Of a stretch of DNA of 11,494 nucleotides, positions 1 through 7,202 are shown piece by piece. The DNA lies in contig DKNL01000135.1 of the NCBI GenBank assembly GCA_002474325.1, positions 1-11,494 on the forward strand. Direction: 5' to 3'. Both the position numbers and the translations under genes were made by a program. This DNA is from Opitutales bacterium UBA7389. GTDB lineage: Bacteria > Verrucomicrobiota > Verrucomicrobiia > Opitutales > Opitutaceae. The notes below the pieces were generated by a model. That model saw only the letters and a list, made by a program, of their open reading frames with translations, was not told the DNA's origin and searched no databases. The first letter of the stretch is position 1; each line of letters opens with the position of its first letter.

Positions 1-1
1 A

Positions 2-1084
2 GAAGTACCCAAAGAGGGACAAGAAAATCTCGAATGCACCATCGATCGGGCTCTGGAGGTAGGCATCAATCACATCGAAACGGCTCGTGGCTACGGAAGT
101 TCCGAAATGCAATTGGGCTTTGCTCTAAAGAATTTCGATCGCCGATCGATCATCTTGCAAACCAAGGTCGCTCCGGAGGAAAATCCCAAAGACTTCCGAA
201 AAACCTTCGAGAAATCCATGAAGTATCTGCAGCAGGACTACGTCGATCTCCTAAGTCTGCATGGATTGAACAACCGTGAGCTCATTAAATTTGCTCTGAG
301 AGACGGGGGCTGCCTAGAAGAGGCCTACAAACTGAAAGATGAAGGACGGGCTAGGCATATCGGCTTTTCAACGCATGGCTCCAATGCGGAGATCATTGAA
401 ACGATTGAACGCGGAGACTTTGAATACGTAAACCTTCACTGGTATCTGATCGCTCAACTCAATGGACCCGCAATCGAAGCGGCGTCTAAAAAAGACATGG
501 GGGTCTTTATCATCAGCCCCAACGATAAGGGAGGGCAACTCTACAACCCCCCAGAGAAATTGAAGCAGCTATGCCAGCCCCTTGAGCCCATGGCCTTTAA
601 CGATCTTTTTTGCTGGACCAATCCACACGTTCACACGATTAGTTGCGGAGCCGCTCGTCCCAGCGACTTCGATACGCACGTTCAAGCCTTGGAATACTAT
701 GACCAAGCAAGGGAAACCATCGCGCCTATCATAGAGAACATCTCTAGAGAGGTGGCTCAGACATGTGGCGAAGATTGGTCTGAAACCTGGCATATCGGGA
801 TACCGGAATGGAGAGATCTACCACAAGGGATCAACGTCAAAGACACCGTCCGTTTATGGACCTGGGCCAAGGCGGTCGATCTCGTGGACTTCGGCAAGTC
901 GCGTTATAACATGCTGGGAAACGCCAGCCATTGGTTTCCTGGCAATCCGGTAAAGAAGCACGATAAGAAAGCGATGCGTAAGGCTCTAAGCGACAGTCCT
1001 CATACCGATCGAATCATGGAAATATTGGAAGAGGTTCAAACTCTTTTTGTCGATGCTCCAGTCAAACGCCTTAGCCAGAGCTAG
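2..1084 (+). CDS. Aldo/keto reductase, 5' end missing (COG1453-like, iron-sulfur cysteines lost)
   Basis: The frame is open from base 2, so the N-terminus lies outside the window; the first in-frame ATG at 107 is internal. I read an aldo/keto reductase barrel, which normally uses NAD(P)H to reduce carbonyls. Numbering from base 2, the tetrad can be placed: Tyr31 in 'HIETARGYGSSE', Lys55 in 'ILQTKVAP' and His87 in 'LLSLHGL'. The usual catalytic Asp five residues before the Tyr is Glu26. The C-terminal half resembles the COG1453 subgroup ('LPQGIN', then 'KSRYNMLGNASHWFPGNPV'), which usually carries a CxxCxxC-type 4Fe-4S segment just before the PxGI motif. Here that segment (about bases 764-835) has a single Cys, so no cluster is expected. 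There is no signal peptide in view. The next gene, on the same strand, starts 76 bases downstream. Family call is firm; substrate unknown. Confidence 0.85.
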   Translation, partial: EVPKEGQENLECTIDRALEVGINHIETARGYGSSEMQLGFALKNFDRRSIILQTKVAPEENPKDFRKTFEKSMKYLQQDYVDLLSLHGLNNRELIKFALRDGGCLEEAYKLKDEGRARHIGFSTHGSNAEIIETIERGDFEYVNLHWYLIAQLNGPAIEAASKKDMGVFIISPNDKGGQLYNPPEKLKQLCQPLEPMAFNDLFCWTNPHVHTISCGAARPSDFDTHVQALEYYDQARETIAPIIENISREVAQTCGEDWSETWHIGIPEWRDLPQGINVKDTVRLWTWAKAVDLVDFGKSRYNMLGNASHWFPGNPVKKHDKKAMRKALSDSPHTDRIMEILEEVQTLFVDAPVKRLSQS

Positions 1085-1160
1085 ATGGGCGCGCGTTGGC
1101 ACCGACCGCAAATCGTAACTGAACGGAACTCGCCGTCGTTTACCCTGTAGCATCTATTCT

Positions 1161-2060
1161 ATGAATCTTCCAGTCCACGTCCAACTGAACAGATTGTTAG
1201 TATTCCTGATGATTGTGCTCTCCGCAAGCGTACCATCCCGAGCTGCCAGCCTCGTAGTGGTCAACTCCAAGGCTCACGAAGACTTCTCAATCGCTCGCGA
1301 ACAAGATCCATCGAAGGAAGTGTTAACCTACGCTTTCATGAAGGGCCGTTTTCATCCAGGTACACGCAATGATCCGGCTATGAACAACATGAGCTTTAGC
1401 AATCTTGTCCTAGAAATTGCTACCCACCTGCAAAAACAGAATTTTCTGCCCGTACCAGATCCTCATAAAGCGGACTTACTAATAGTCGTCCACTACGGAG
1501 CCACATCTGGACAAGACTCGTTTGAAGAACTGCAGGGAATCACCTCACTTGAAGACTATGGATTCGGCGATGGCGCTGTCACCTCAGCCAGCATAGGGGG
1601 CGGATCAGTGGATGTCAGTGCCTTGAACGCGATTCAGGACATGCAATTCGAGATCAATAAGAATCTCACCATTCAGCAAGGCAACCAAGGCTCGATGAAT
1701 TATATGGCCCATCTTATCGGCATGGAAGTAGCGTTTGCAGGAGACATCGGCCCCAGAGAAGAACGCTATCTAATGAACCTGCTCAATGAGGAACGCTATT
1801 TCGTTATTCTTATGGCTTACGATATCCGCAAGCTGCGCGAAGGCGATATCCACTTGCATTGGACAACTCGTTACAGTATTCGGGCTACAGGCCAGGCTTT
1901 TGGCGATGCCCTCAAGGATATGAACCTCGTAGCCGAGAATTACTTCGGTAAAAACATGGGAAAGCTCGTGAAAAAACGGGTTACCGACAAATCCCGTGTA
2001 GAACTAGGTGAACTCGAGGTAGTAGGAACCAAAGCTGAAAACGACGCGAGCGAGCGGTAG
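1161..2060 (+). CDS. Secreted protein of unknown function
   Basis: This 299-residue protein has a clear Sec signal peptide: basic residue at 11, hydrophobic 'LLVFLMIVLSASV' at 12-24, and likely cleavage after 'SRA' near residue 28. The start at 1161 is chosen because it places this signal correctly; no Shine-Dalgarno sequence is visible. The mature part has a hydrophobic beta-like strand 'KADLLIVVHYGAT' at about 103-115, a glycine/serine-rich stretch near 138-152, and 'RYFVILMAYDIRKLREGD' near 212-230 followed by 'HLHWTTRYSIRATG'. The pattern of a conserved 'YAFMKGRFHPGT' block followed by 'ADLLI' is loosely reminiscent of DUF4136-type envelope proteins, but I would not assign it. No catalytic motif or lipobox is recognised. 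It probably resides in the periplasm or at the envelope. It lies tail-to-tail with the downstream sulfatase. Confidence 0.8.
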   Translation: MNLPVHVQLNRLLVFLMIVLSASVPSRAASLVVVNSKAHEDFSIAREQDPSKEVLTYAFMKGRFHPGTRNDPAMNNMSFSNLVLEIATHLQKQNFLPVPDPHKADLLIVVHYGATSGQDSFEELQGITSLEDYGFGDGAVTSASIGGGSVDVSALNAIQDMQFEINKNLTIQQGNQGSMNYMAHLIGMEVAFAGDIGPREERYLMNLLNEERYFVILMAYDIRKLREGDIHLHWTTRYSIRATGQAFGDALKDMNLVAENYFGKNMGKLVKKRVTDKSRVELGELEVVGTKAENDASER

Positions 2061-2078
2061 TTTATTTCGCGCCCGCTC
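2052..2078 (+). terminator. Weak hairpin at the end of the secreted-protein gene
   Basis: GAGCGG at 2052-2057, overlapping the last codons, can pair with CCGCTC at 2073-2078 around a 15-base loop. No T-run follows, so this is at best a weak or Rho-assisted stop signal. It sits between convergent genes, where a terminator is expected. Confidence 0.25.
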
Positions 2079-2210
2079 ATCGCAAGGAGCAGCTTTGAGC
2101 CACGATAAGCCTCTCCTTTTCGGCCGACTGGGATCAGTCTTTGCCAAGGCTACGTCTGGCACGCATTCAGACCTACCACTCGAGATCCAAAAACTTTCCC
2201 TAAGGAATAC

Positions 2211-2230
2211 TCTCAATAATTCTCTTGAGA
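2211..2230. repeat. Short inverted repeat after the exported sulfatase stop codon
   Basis: TCTCAA (2211-2216) and TTGAGA (2225-2230) form a 6-base stem with an 8-base loop, immediately beyond the minus-strand sulfatase stop at 2233. It could be a weak terminator for that gene, but it lacks a clear U-tract. The rest of the 172-base convergent spacer holds nothing I recognise. Confidence 0.25.
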
Positions 2231-2232
2231 CA

Positions 2233-3729
2233 TCAATAATCCGCTCCTGTCAGGCTCTTGAGAACGGAGTCCTGCCATTCCCTCAACTGATCTTTCATAC
2301 TCTCAACCAGAGAGGGCATGGCGGAGGACAGATCCTTGGTCTCGTAGGGATCATTCGCCAAATCGAATAGTTCGATGCCCGAATCCCTTTTCCCATCGAC
2401 CACCAGCTTGTATCGATTATCCAATACAGCTTTGGGACCGGCATAGTCGGCCTCTAGGATTACCGGATGATGGAAATTGACGAAACTTCGTGTGTACTTT
2501 CCAGACATTTGCTTTACTAATGGCGTTGTTCCATCTTGGAGACTGGGCTCGATATAAGGTTTCCTCTCCGTAGAGGTCTCCCAGTTGGTGTCGTATTCCC
2601 AAAAGTAGATCGGCTCAGGACGACTAGACATTTTCCCATCCAGAAGCAAAACCAAGTTGATTCCATCCAGCGGGCGGTCGGGCAAAGCCTGTCCCGCTAA
2701 AGCGCAAAGCGTGGGTAGCATATCGCTCGTAACTGTATTCACAACCGAAATACGATTTTGCCGAATACGGTCCGGCCATTCGATCACTCCCGGGACTCTC
2801 ACCCCACCTTCGTATACGTCTCCCTTTAAACCTTTGAATGGATTGGTGGCGTTGCCACTCGAGGGAACGCCATTGTCTCCGCAATACCAAAGTAAGGTAT
2901 CACCTCTTCGTCCCTCATCATTCAAGTAGTCTCGCAGTTTGCCAATAGCCCGATCCATCGCAGTGATTTCCGCGTAGCGCTCCCGCAGCACATCGCCGAG
3001 CGGGCGCGTGGTTGCCATACCTGTCTCCAAACTAGTAAGCCCGACTTTGCGGTCATTGAACAGGCTGGGTATCTGATCGTAAAGAGCCAGATCTTCAGGC
3101 AAGCCCATGTAGGGTTCATGAGGGGAACCAAACCAAACGACTGCGAAAAATGGGGTGTTTTTCCCCGTCTCGCCTATGAAGCGGATCGTCTCGTCGATCA
3201 CGATTTCGCTACTCTCCCCAGGGTATTTCTGTGGCTTGCCTCCTTTTCTCGAGAGCACTGGATCCAGCTCAAAAAAGTTGTCATGGGACAGCCATTCATC
3301 AAAACCAAAAGCCCCAGGATTCGTGGGGGAGCTAGCTTTAACCGGACCTAAATGCCATTTACCGAAATGCCCGGTTCGATAACCGGATCCTTTGAGCAAC
3401 TTCGCTATTCCAATCTCTTCAGGACGCGTCGACCAATTCGGCATAAAGGTTCCGTATCGATTGGGATGGCGACCGGTGATAACGCTGCCTCTTGTTGGGG
3501 AGCAAACCGGCGATGCCGTGTAAAACTTATCAAGTCGCAATCCCGAAGACGCCATCTCATCCAATACCGGTGTCTTCAAGTACGGATGCCCATTGTAAGC
3601 CACTTCGTCCCACCCATGGTCATCTCCCATCAAGAGGATCACATTAGGAGGCGAATCTGCAGACAGACCGGAGAAAAAGAGTAGAAAGGGTAAAAGTAAA
3701 ATCACTAGTCGAGGCAAGGCAGCTTTCAT
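2233..3729 (-). CDS. Exported arylsulfatase-family hydrolase
   Basis: A 498-residue S1-type sulfatase, hydrolysing sulfate esters with a formylglycine made from Cys in CxPxR. With the start at 3729, the nucleophile is Cys76 in 'PVCSPTRGSVITGRHPNRYG' (codons 3490-3504). Metal and substrate residues are all present: Asp36-Asp37 in 'LLMGDDHGWD', Lys124 and His126 in 'HFGKWHLG', His204 in 'SPHEPY', Asp285-Asn286 in 'YCGDNG', and Lys302 in 'FKGLKGDVYEGG'. The open frame extends to 3816, but starting at 3729 puts 'LPRLVILLLPFLLFF' at the N-terminus as a signal peptide, which the longer form would bury. A GAGGAGG lies about 20 bases upstream of this ATG, rather far for a ribosome site. It acts outside the cytoplasm, probably on sulfated polysaccharide; the exact substrate is not readable. 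It is divergent from the DUF4956 pseudogene. No maturase gene (FGE or anSME) is in the window. Confidence 0.93.
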   Translation of the reverse strand: MKAALPRLVILLLPFLLFFSGLSADSPPNVILLMGDDHGWDEVAYNGHPYLKTPVLDEMASSGLRLDKFYTASPVCSPTRGSVITGRHPNRYGTFMPNWSTRPEEIGIAKLLKGSGYRTGHFGKWHLGPVKASSPTNPGAFGFDEWLSHDNFFELDPVLSRKGGKPQKYPGESSEIVIDETIRFIGETGKNTPFFAVVWFGSPHEPYMGLPEDLALYDQIPSLFNDRKVGLTSLETGMATTRPLGDVLRERYAEITAMDRAIGKLRDYLNDEGRRGDTLLWYCGDNGVPSSGNATNPFKGLKGDVYEGGVRVPGVIEWPDRIRQNRISVVNTVTSDMLPTLCALAGQALPDRPLDGINLVLLLDGKMSSRPEPIYFWEYDTNWETSTERKPYIEPSLQDGTTPLVKQMSGKYTRSFVNFHHPVILEADYAGPKAVLDNRYKLVVDGKRDSGIELFDLANDPYETKDLSSAMPSLVESMKDQLREWQDSVLKSLTGADY

Positions 3730-3836
3730 GGAAAACAGTCTGTCTCGGGCCTCCTCAAAATCAATCCACAAAATCCTGCGATTTAATCTGTTGCCATCTA
3801 AGATCCTCTGTGTCATTATGTTTGCCGTAACGCACG

Positions 3837-4424
3837 ATGCTCAGTTCACGAATTGGGTCGCTCCCTACCATTAAACTGCCCGGCATCCTAACTATGTATT
3901 ACGCACTCGTGTTCATAGCACTGCTCAAAATGATCCGGTCGTTTCCGGGCTTGCAGAACTTGATGCCTTTTGGTGGAGGATCGGAGTTTTACGCGAGGGA
4001 ATCAGTGAGTTCCTTCTTCCAAACAATGATTTTCTCAAACCTGAGTTCGGACTACATCGAAAATGGGTTAAAGCTTCTATTCTCCATTCTAGGACTCATA
4101 CAAGTGATGCTTCCCGTAACTTGGGTGTATCTAAAAATCCGGGCCAAACTCGACCAATCGCTCGTCGAGACCATGCTTATTCTGCCAGTGGTTGTTGCTG
4201 GCGTCGTTATTATCGTGCAACACAGCTCGTCTTAGTGTTCTCGCTAGCGGGCATCGTCGCATCCGTTAGATTTCGTAATACGCTTAAGAATACGGGTGAT
4301 TCCCTGTTCATTTTTGCTTCTTTAAGCACAGGCCTAGCAGCAGGCGTACGCGTTCTTGAGATAGCCATAGTCGTAACGGTAGTATTTCAATTACGTGTTA
4401 TTTATCCTATGGGACCTGAATTAA
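3837..4424 (+). pseudogene. DUF4956-type membrane protein, broken by two frameshifts
   Basis: The first frame runs 3837-4235 and encodes membrane segments ending 'VETMLILPVVVAGVVIIVQHS'. The sequence then continues in another frame with 'LVLVFSLAGIVASVRFRN' and 'GDSLFIFASLSTGLAAGV', which is the conserved core of DUF4956 membrane proteins. The break is neatly explained by loss of one C at about 4226 (AGC CTC becoming AGCTC). A second shift at about 4385-4388 (one extra base in TTTC) restores the first frame, giving the hydrophobic 'NYVLFILWDLN' and then TAA at 4422-4424. The sense of the protein continues smoothly across both joins, so this reads as one gene of roughly 196 codons with two compensating indels. 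An alternative start at 3894 (MYYALVF) would fit a membrane helix. DUF4956 proteins are of uncertain function and often neighbour polyphosphate polymerase (VTC) or CotH proteins, neither of which is here. Sequencing error is the main alternative. Confidence 0.7.
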
Positions 4425-4502
4425 GGCTCGGAAAATGCCATCAAATTCATGATATGGCTAGTCCACCACCGCCTTTTAGGCCGTATATCTCTAAGCTCAC
4501 AT

Positions 4503-5348
4503 ATGAAAAATAAGTCTTTTCTTCATACTGCGACCATCTCTTTTATGGCCGCCGCAATTCTCTCCACTCTACCCCTCCAAGCTCAGAATGACGTAAAGCC
4601 GATTCGAGCCCTCCTGGTTACTGGGGGCTGCTGCCATTCCTACGCAACGCAAAAGAATATCCTAAAGAACGGCATCGAGGCCCGTGCCTACGCCATCGTC
4701 GACCAATTACATAGCGATGATACCACTAATAATCCGCCTTTAGCCTTCTACCGAAACCCAAATTACGCCCACGGTTACGACGTGGTAATCCACGATGAAT
4801 GCGCGGCTAAGATGGACGATGTCGCAGTTCTTAAAGAGATTCTTGCCCCCCACCGCAACGGCACCCCTGGCGTCAATCTACACTGCGCCATGCATAGCTA
4901 TCGCGTAGGCGACCACCGAACGCCAACTAAGACTGGAACAAACTCCAGTCTTTGGTTCGATTATTTGGGTATCCAATCTAGCGGACACGGCCCTAAGGAG
5001 CCTATCGCTATCAGTTTTACCAATACGAAACACCCTGTGACGAAAGTTCTCAAAAACTGGGCAACCGGAAACGAAGAACTCTACAACAATATACAGATCC
5101 TTCCAGGGGCGAAGGCTCTGGCAACCGGTTTTCAACACCAGAAGGAACGCATCCGCCAAGGAAAACTCTTTCCTGCTCAAGATGCTGAAGCCGTTGTGGC
5201 TTGGACCAACAACTACTACGATAGCCGAGTGTTCAGCACCACGATTGGCCATTATGACGAAACCGTCGCCGATGATCGCTATCTTGATCTTGTCACCCGC
5301 GGACTTCTCTGGTCCGTGAAGAAACTTAACGACAAGTACTTGAAGTAG
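4503..5348 (+). CDS. Secreted ThuA-like domain protein
   Basis: A 281-residue protein with a signal peptide ('HTATISFMAAAILSTLPLQA', likely cleaved after Ala27) followed by one ThuA-like domain, a class I glutamine-amidotransferase-like fold. Visible landmarks are the first strand 'IRALLVTGGCCHSY' (about 34-47), 'HGYDVVIHDECAAKMDD', 'GTPGVNLHCAMHSYR' in the position of the nucleophile-elbow region, 'HPVTKVL', and the terminal 'FSTTIGHYDE' then 'YLDLVTRGLLWSV'. The open frame extends upstream to 4449, but the ATG at 4503 gives a normal signal peptide. The family is named for a trehalose-utilisation gene in Sinorhizobium and is common near Gfo/Idh oxidoreductases and sugar-oxidising genes in PVC bacteria and Bacteroidetes. 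Its biochemical reaction here is not established. It follows the broken DUF4956 gene on the same strand. Confidence 0.88.
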   Translation: MKNKSFLHTATISFMAAAILSTLPLQAQNDVKPIRALLVTGGCCHSYATQKNILKNGIEARAYAIVDQLHSDDTTNNPPLAFYRNPNYAHGYDVVIHDECAAKMDDVAVLKEILAPHRNGTPGVNLHCAMHSYRVGDHRTPTKTGTNSSLWFDYLGIQSSGHGPKEPIAISFTNTKHPVTKVLKNWATGNEELYNNIQILPGAKALATGFQHQKERIRQGKLFPAQDAEAVVAWTNNYYDSRVFSTTIGHYDETVADDRYLDLVTRGLLWSVKKLNDKYLK

Positions 5349-5444
5349 TCGGTTCGCCAAAGTTATATGAGGTGGTGGGAAATCTGCTTCAGTTTCTGTG
5401 TTGGGTAACGACCGATCTCGGAGCGGCCACCGAAGATAACTGAG

Positions 5445-5479
5445 GTTTCCAGCCTGTTGATTCAAGCAATGGAAACAGG
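5445..5479. repeat. Overlapping inverted repeats between ThuA and the second sulfatase
   Basis: GTTTCCA (5445-5451) pairs with TGGAAAC (5470-5476), and the overlapping CCTGTT (5453-5458) pairs with AACAGG (5474-5479). The two pairings use shared bases, so only one can form at a time. It lies in the 166-base convergent spacer 5349-5514. No T-run follows on either strand, so a simple intrinsic terminator is not supported. Confidence 0.4.
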
Positions 5480-5514
5480 AGAGATGCATGTTCTACTTTA
5501 TCAAGATCGATCGC

Positions 5515-7023
5515 TTACTGAATTGAGCCTTTGTCATCCTCCATCGAATACCACTCAATCTGGGGCATATTGCTGGCCGGCGGCGGCGGCCAATGGGCTC
5601 CCCTCTGGCTCGTCAGGGACCGATTCGGCCCAGGCTCGAACGACTTGTCTGTCGCCCCCACCAGTTTTCCATCTTGCACCCACTTTTCATCGCTTCCGTA
5701 TAGTTCGCCGATTAGCAACGTTTCCAATCGCTCCAGAGTTTCCGCATGTTCAGGCGAAGCGGAAAGATCTTTCAGCTCATTTGGATCGTTTTCCAGATCA
5801 AAGAGGAATTTCCGATTTCCTGTTCCGTAGTAGATCAACTTGAACCGACCATCGTGGATCATACGGGTCGCTCGCGGGCCTTCATCGATTTCGCCGTAGA
5901 AAAACTCCCGCTTCTTATCCCCTACCATGGAAATTCCGTCGACCGTATCGGGTATATCGATACCGGATAGATCCAGCAACGTCGGCATTACATCCTGCCA
6001 GCCAACGAGACGATCGTCGATCCGATGATGCCCAACGCGTTCATCCCCTTTTACGCCCATGAGCAGCATGGGGATGTGGGCCGAGTTTTCGAAAAATAGC
6101 CGCTTGGCCCACATACCATGATTTCCCAGCATGTCTCCATGATCCGAGGTAAAACAGATGATCGTATTATCTAGCAAATTCTCCTCTCGTAGCGTACCGA
6201 TAATCAGTCTAAGCTGATGATCAATCTGTGTACACAAGGCATAGAAAGCTAGTCGAGCTCCACGGATTTGCTCGGGAGACATTTTGCTTCCCCTATCAAA
6301 ATCGACTTGAAGACTAAAACAGGGATCTTGGGCATCCGTCCAGCTGCCCTTGAAAGGCATATCTATCTCCACACCCATATCTCGATACAGATCGATGTAA
6401 TCCTGAAGGGGCAACAAGGGTGGATGGGGATGGCGGAAAGAGAGGTACCAGAAGGAGGGCCGATTCGGATCGCGCCGCTTGATCACCCGACACATTTGAT
6501 TGGCAGCCCAATTCGTCGCGTGCAGTTCTTCCGGAAAAAACCAGGGTCGATAGCTATACTCGTTATTGCTCATCGAGTGTTCGAAAAAACGCCCCGCATA
6601 GCCTCGGTCACCTAGAAACAGCTCGTAGTCGTCCACTACACCGTAAATCTGGCGCCCTTCTTCATCGAGTATCACATCGTCGAACCCAATCCGATCTCGC
6701 TGCGGGTAAACATGCAACTTTCCTACCGCATAAGCCTGATATCCAGCGTTCCGAAAAGTGTCCGCCATGGTTGGCAGATCCGGCATGGGCAAGGTCTCTT
6801 GGAAAATCCGGTCGCCATGGGTACGAGGCGTGGTCCCTGTCATCAGCGTCCGCCTAGCGGGAATGCAAACTGGGCACTCCGCATATGTATTGATAAATCG
6901 CGTACCATTGGCTGCCAATTGATCCAAAGTCGGTGTTTGAACAGCGGGATGGCCCGCGCACCCTAACAGGGTAGCGGGCCAATGATCCGTAGAGATGAGG
7001 AGAACGTTGGGCTTTTCAGACAT
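5515..7023 (-). CDS. Sulfatase-family hydrolase without signal peptide
   Basis: A 502-residue sulfatase of a different subgroup from the one at 2233-3729. The protein starts almost directly with the first core strand ('KPNVLLISTDHW'), with no signal peptide or membrane segment, so it is probably cytoplasmic. The formylglycine motif is Cys53-Ile-Pro-Ala-Arg57 in 'ECPVCIPARRTLMTG' (codons 6853-6867). Other site residues are Asp13, Lys102 and His104 in 'AVGKLHVY', His198 in 'SFRHPHPPLLPL', Asp294-His295 in 'CFTSDHGDMLGNHG' and Lys307 in 'WAKRLFFE'. His at 14 and at 295, where the first sulfatase has Asp and Asn, is like the choline-sulfatase/phosphonate monoester hydrolase side of the family. 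The C-terminus ends in a sulfatase-like 'LFDLENDPNELKDL' block plus a proline-rich tail. It could remove sulfate from imported sugar fragments, or act on phosphoesters. No convincing Shine-Dalgarno sequence precedes the ATG. Confidence 0.92.
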   Translation of the reverse strand: MSEKPNVLLISTDHWPATLLGCAGHPAVQTPTLDQLAANGTRFINTYAECPVCIPARRTLMTGTTPRTHGDRIFQETLPMPDLPTMADTFRNAGYQAYAVGKLHVYPQRDRIGFDDVILDEEGRQIYGVVDDYELFLGDRGYAGRFFEHSMSNNEYSYRPWFFPEELHATNWAANQMCRVIKRRDPNRPSFWYLSFRHPHPPLLPLQDYIDLYRDMGVEIDMPFKGSWTDAQDPCFSLQVDFDRGSKMSPEQIRGARLAFYALCTQIDHQLRLIIGTLREENLLDNTIICFTSDHGDMLGNHGMWAKRLFFENSAHIPMLLMGVKGDERVGHHRIDDRLVGWQDVMPTLLDLSGIDIPDTVDGISMVGDKKREFFYGEIDEGPRATRMIHDGRFKLIYYGTGNRKFLFDLENDPNELKDLSASPEHAETLERLETLLIGELYGSDEKWVQDGKLVGATDKSFEPGPNRSLTSQRGAHWPPPPASNMPQIEWYSMEDDKGSIQ

Positions 7024-7106
7024 AAGTTCGAAGAATTAATACTGAGTCAATCCCATCGGAAGTGTCAAACCAGGGCTATCTAAAAACGTTAGAGAAGAGC
7101 ATACTG

Positions 7107-7160
7107 AAAAGGGTAGCCAATTGTGGGGATCTTATAAAACTATGACGGCTATCCCACTTT
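7107..7160. repeat. Imperfect inverted repeat upstream of the IS remnant
   Basis: AAAAGGGTAGCC (7107-7118) is matched by GGCTATCCCACTTTT (7147-7161) on the opposite strand, with single-base bulges, around a loop of about 28 bases. It lies between the start of the minus-strand sulfatase and the IS remnant. It may be a cruciform or RNA hairpin, or part of the old element's end; the sequence does not decide. Confidence 0.35.
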
Positions 7161-7184
7161 TGATCGAGCGATTATAGACGATCA
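7161..7184. promoter_or_regulatory. TGATCG/CGATCA dyad before the IS remnant
   Basis: TGATCG (7161-7166) and CGATCA (7179-7184) form a perfect 6-base dyad with a 12-base spacer, about 20 bases before the ATG of the decayed transposase. The spacing would suit a dimeric repressor site, but this is only a pattern. A plausible ribosome site, AGGAAG, follows at about 7190-7195. Confidence 0.2.
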
Positions 7185-7202
7185 AAGAAAGGAAGATCAT
7201 CG

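Noticed and set aside
2095..2370. Small plus-strand open frame after the secreted-protein gene
   Set aside because: It needs a TTG start, more than half of it overlaps the sulfatase antisense, and its residues show no domain or signal.
4205..4240. Programmed -1 frameshift in the DUF4956 gene
   Set aside because: No X XXY YYZ slippery heptamer is present, and a second, opposite shift downstream is better explained by indels.
4878..5489. 203-residue minus-strand open frame
   Set aside because: It is almost wholly antisense to the well-supported ThuA gene and has no recognisable domain.
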